Of a DNA stretch of 64,000 nt, positions 63,998-64,000 are shown one piece after another. Numbering within the stretch: position 1 is the first letter of the stretch; every line of letters begins with the position of its first letter. The position numbers and the translations under genes are program-made. The stretch is from positions 186,001-250,000 of the forward strand of contig CATKHW010000012.1 of NCBI GenBank assembly GCA_949752795.1, given 5' to 3'. This DNA is from Hyperoodon ampullatus. Taxonomy: Eukaryota; Chordata; Mammalia; Artiodactyla; Ziphiidae. The notes beneath the pieces are model-generated. The model was given only the letters and a program-made list of their open reading frames with translations. It searched no databases and was not told the DNA's origin.

Positions 63998-64000
63998 CCG

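Larger units (their letters stand above)
55817..64000 (+). repeat. Array 2: 2.73-kb composite satellite, three units
   Basis: Unit starts at CCGAGG lie at 55817, 58543, 61267 and 63998 (the last just three bases), giving lengths of 2726, 2724 and 2731 bp. Units differ by scattered substitutions and small indels. Units 2 and 3 are closer to each other than to unit 1, which adjoins the junction. Each contains a GC-rich block, an L1 3' tail, a spacer, a second longer L1 3' end and an AT-rich end. I do not recognise the composite as a named satellite. Confidence 0.95.

Overview
The window is vertebrate heterochromatin, not a gene cluster: two tandem satellite arrays that meet at a sharp junction. 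No credible protein-coding gene, tRNA, rRNA or CRISPR array is visible. The recurring short open frames are side effects of repetition. The ones I checked begin at TTG or GTG, not ATG.

Array 1 (1-55816) holds 32 complete head-to-tail units of 1736-1741 bp (mean about 1738) and a truncated 33rd. About half of each unit is an old LINE-1 3' end: the ORF2 C-terminus, 3'UTR and a degenerate A-rich tail. The rest is a core of about 770 bp that I do not recognise. Between core and L1 part sits a 74-bp spacer-free palindrome, present at constant length in all 32 units and perfect in about nine. Unit length, L1 ancestry and cetartiodactyl-type L1 sequence fit the 'common cetacean satellite'. From memory, that satellite is about 1.74-1.76 kb in most whales and about 1.58 kb in Delphinoidea, and L1 has been published as a basic unit of cetacean heterochromatin satellites. 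The likely source is therefore a non-delphinoid whale; I could not run a database search.

Array 1 has internal structure. Its left part (1.7-12.7 kb) mixes two unit types, A and B, with B/A hybrids made by unequal exchange. The middle (about 21-37 kb) is a separate subfamily, including a dimeric higher-order repeat of exactly 3478 bp (22.6-33.0 kb). The right part returns to the first subfamily, with a local C subtype (43.5-48.7 kb). The last units before the junction are the most degraded.

Array 2 (55817-64000) holds three units of 2726, 2724 and 2731 bp; a fourth starts at the last three bases. Each unit contains a GC-rich block of about 630 bp, an L1 3' tail of the same type as in array 1, an unrecognised spacer, a longer 5'-truncated L1 3' end of another subfamily, and an AT-rich end. 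A 206-codon frame in the GC-rich block of units 2 and 3 lacks ATG, is stopped early in unit 1, and varies as expected without selection. I do not recognise this 2.73-kb satellite as a whole. It and the palindrome are the most interesting items here.
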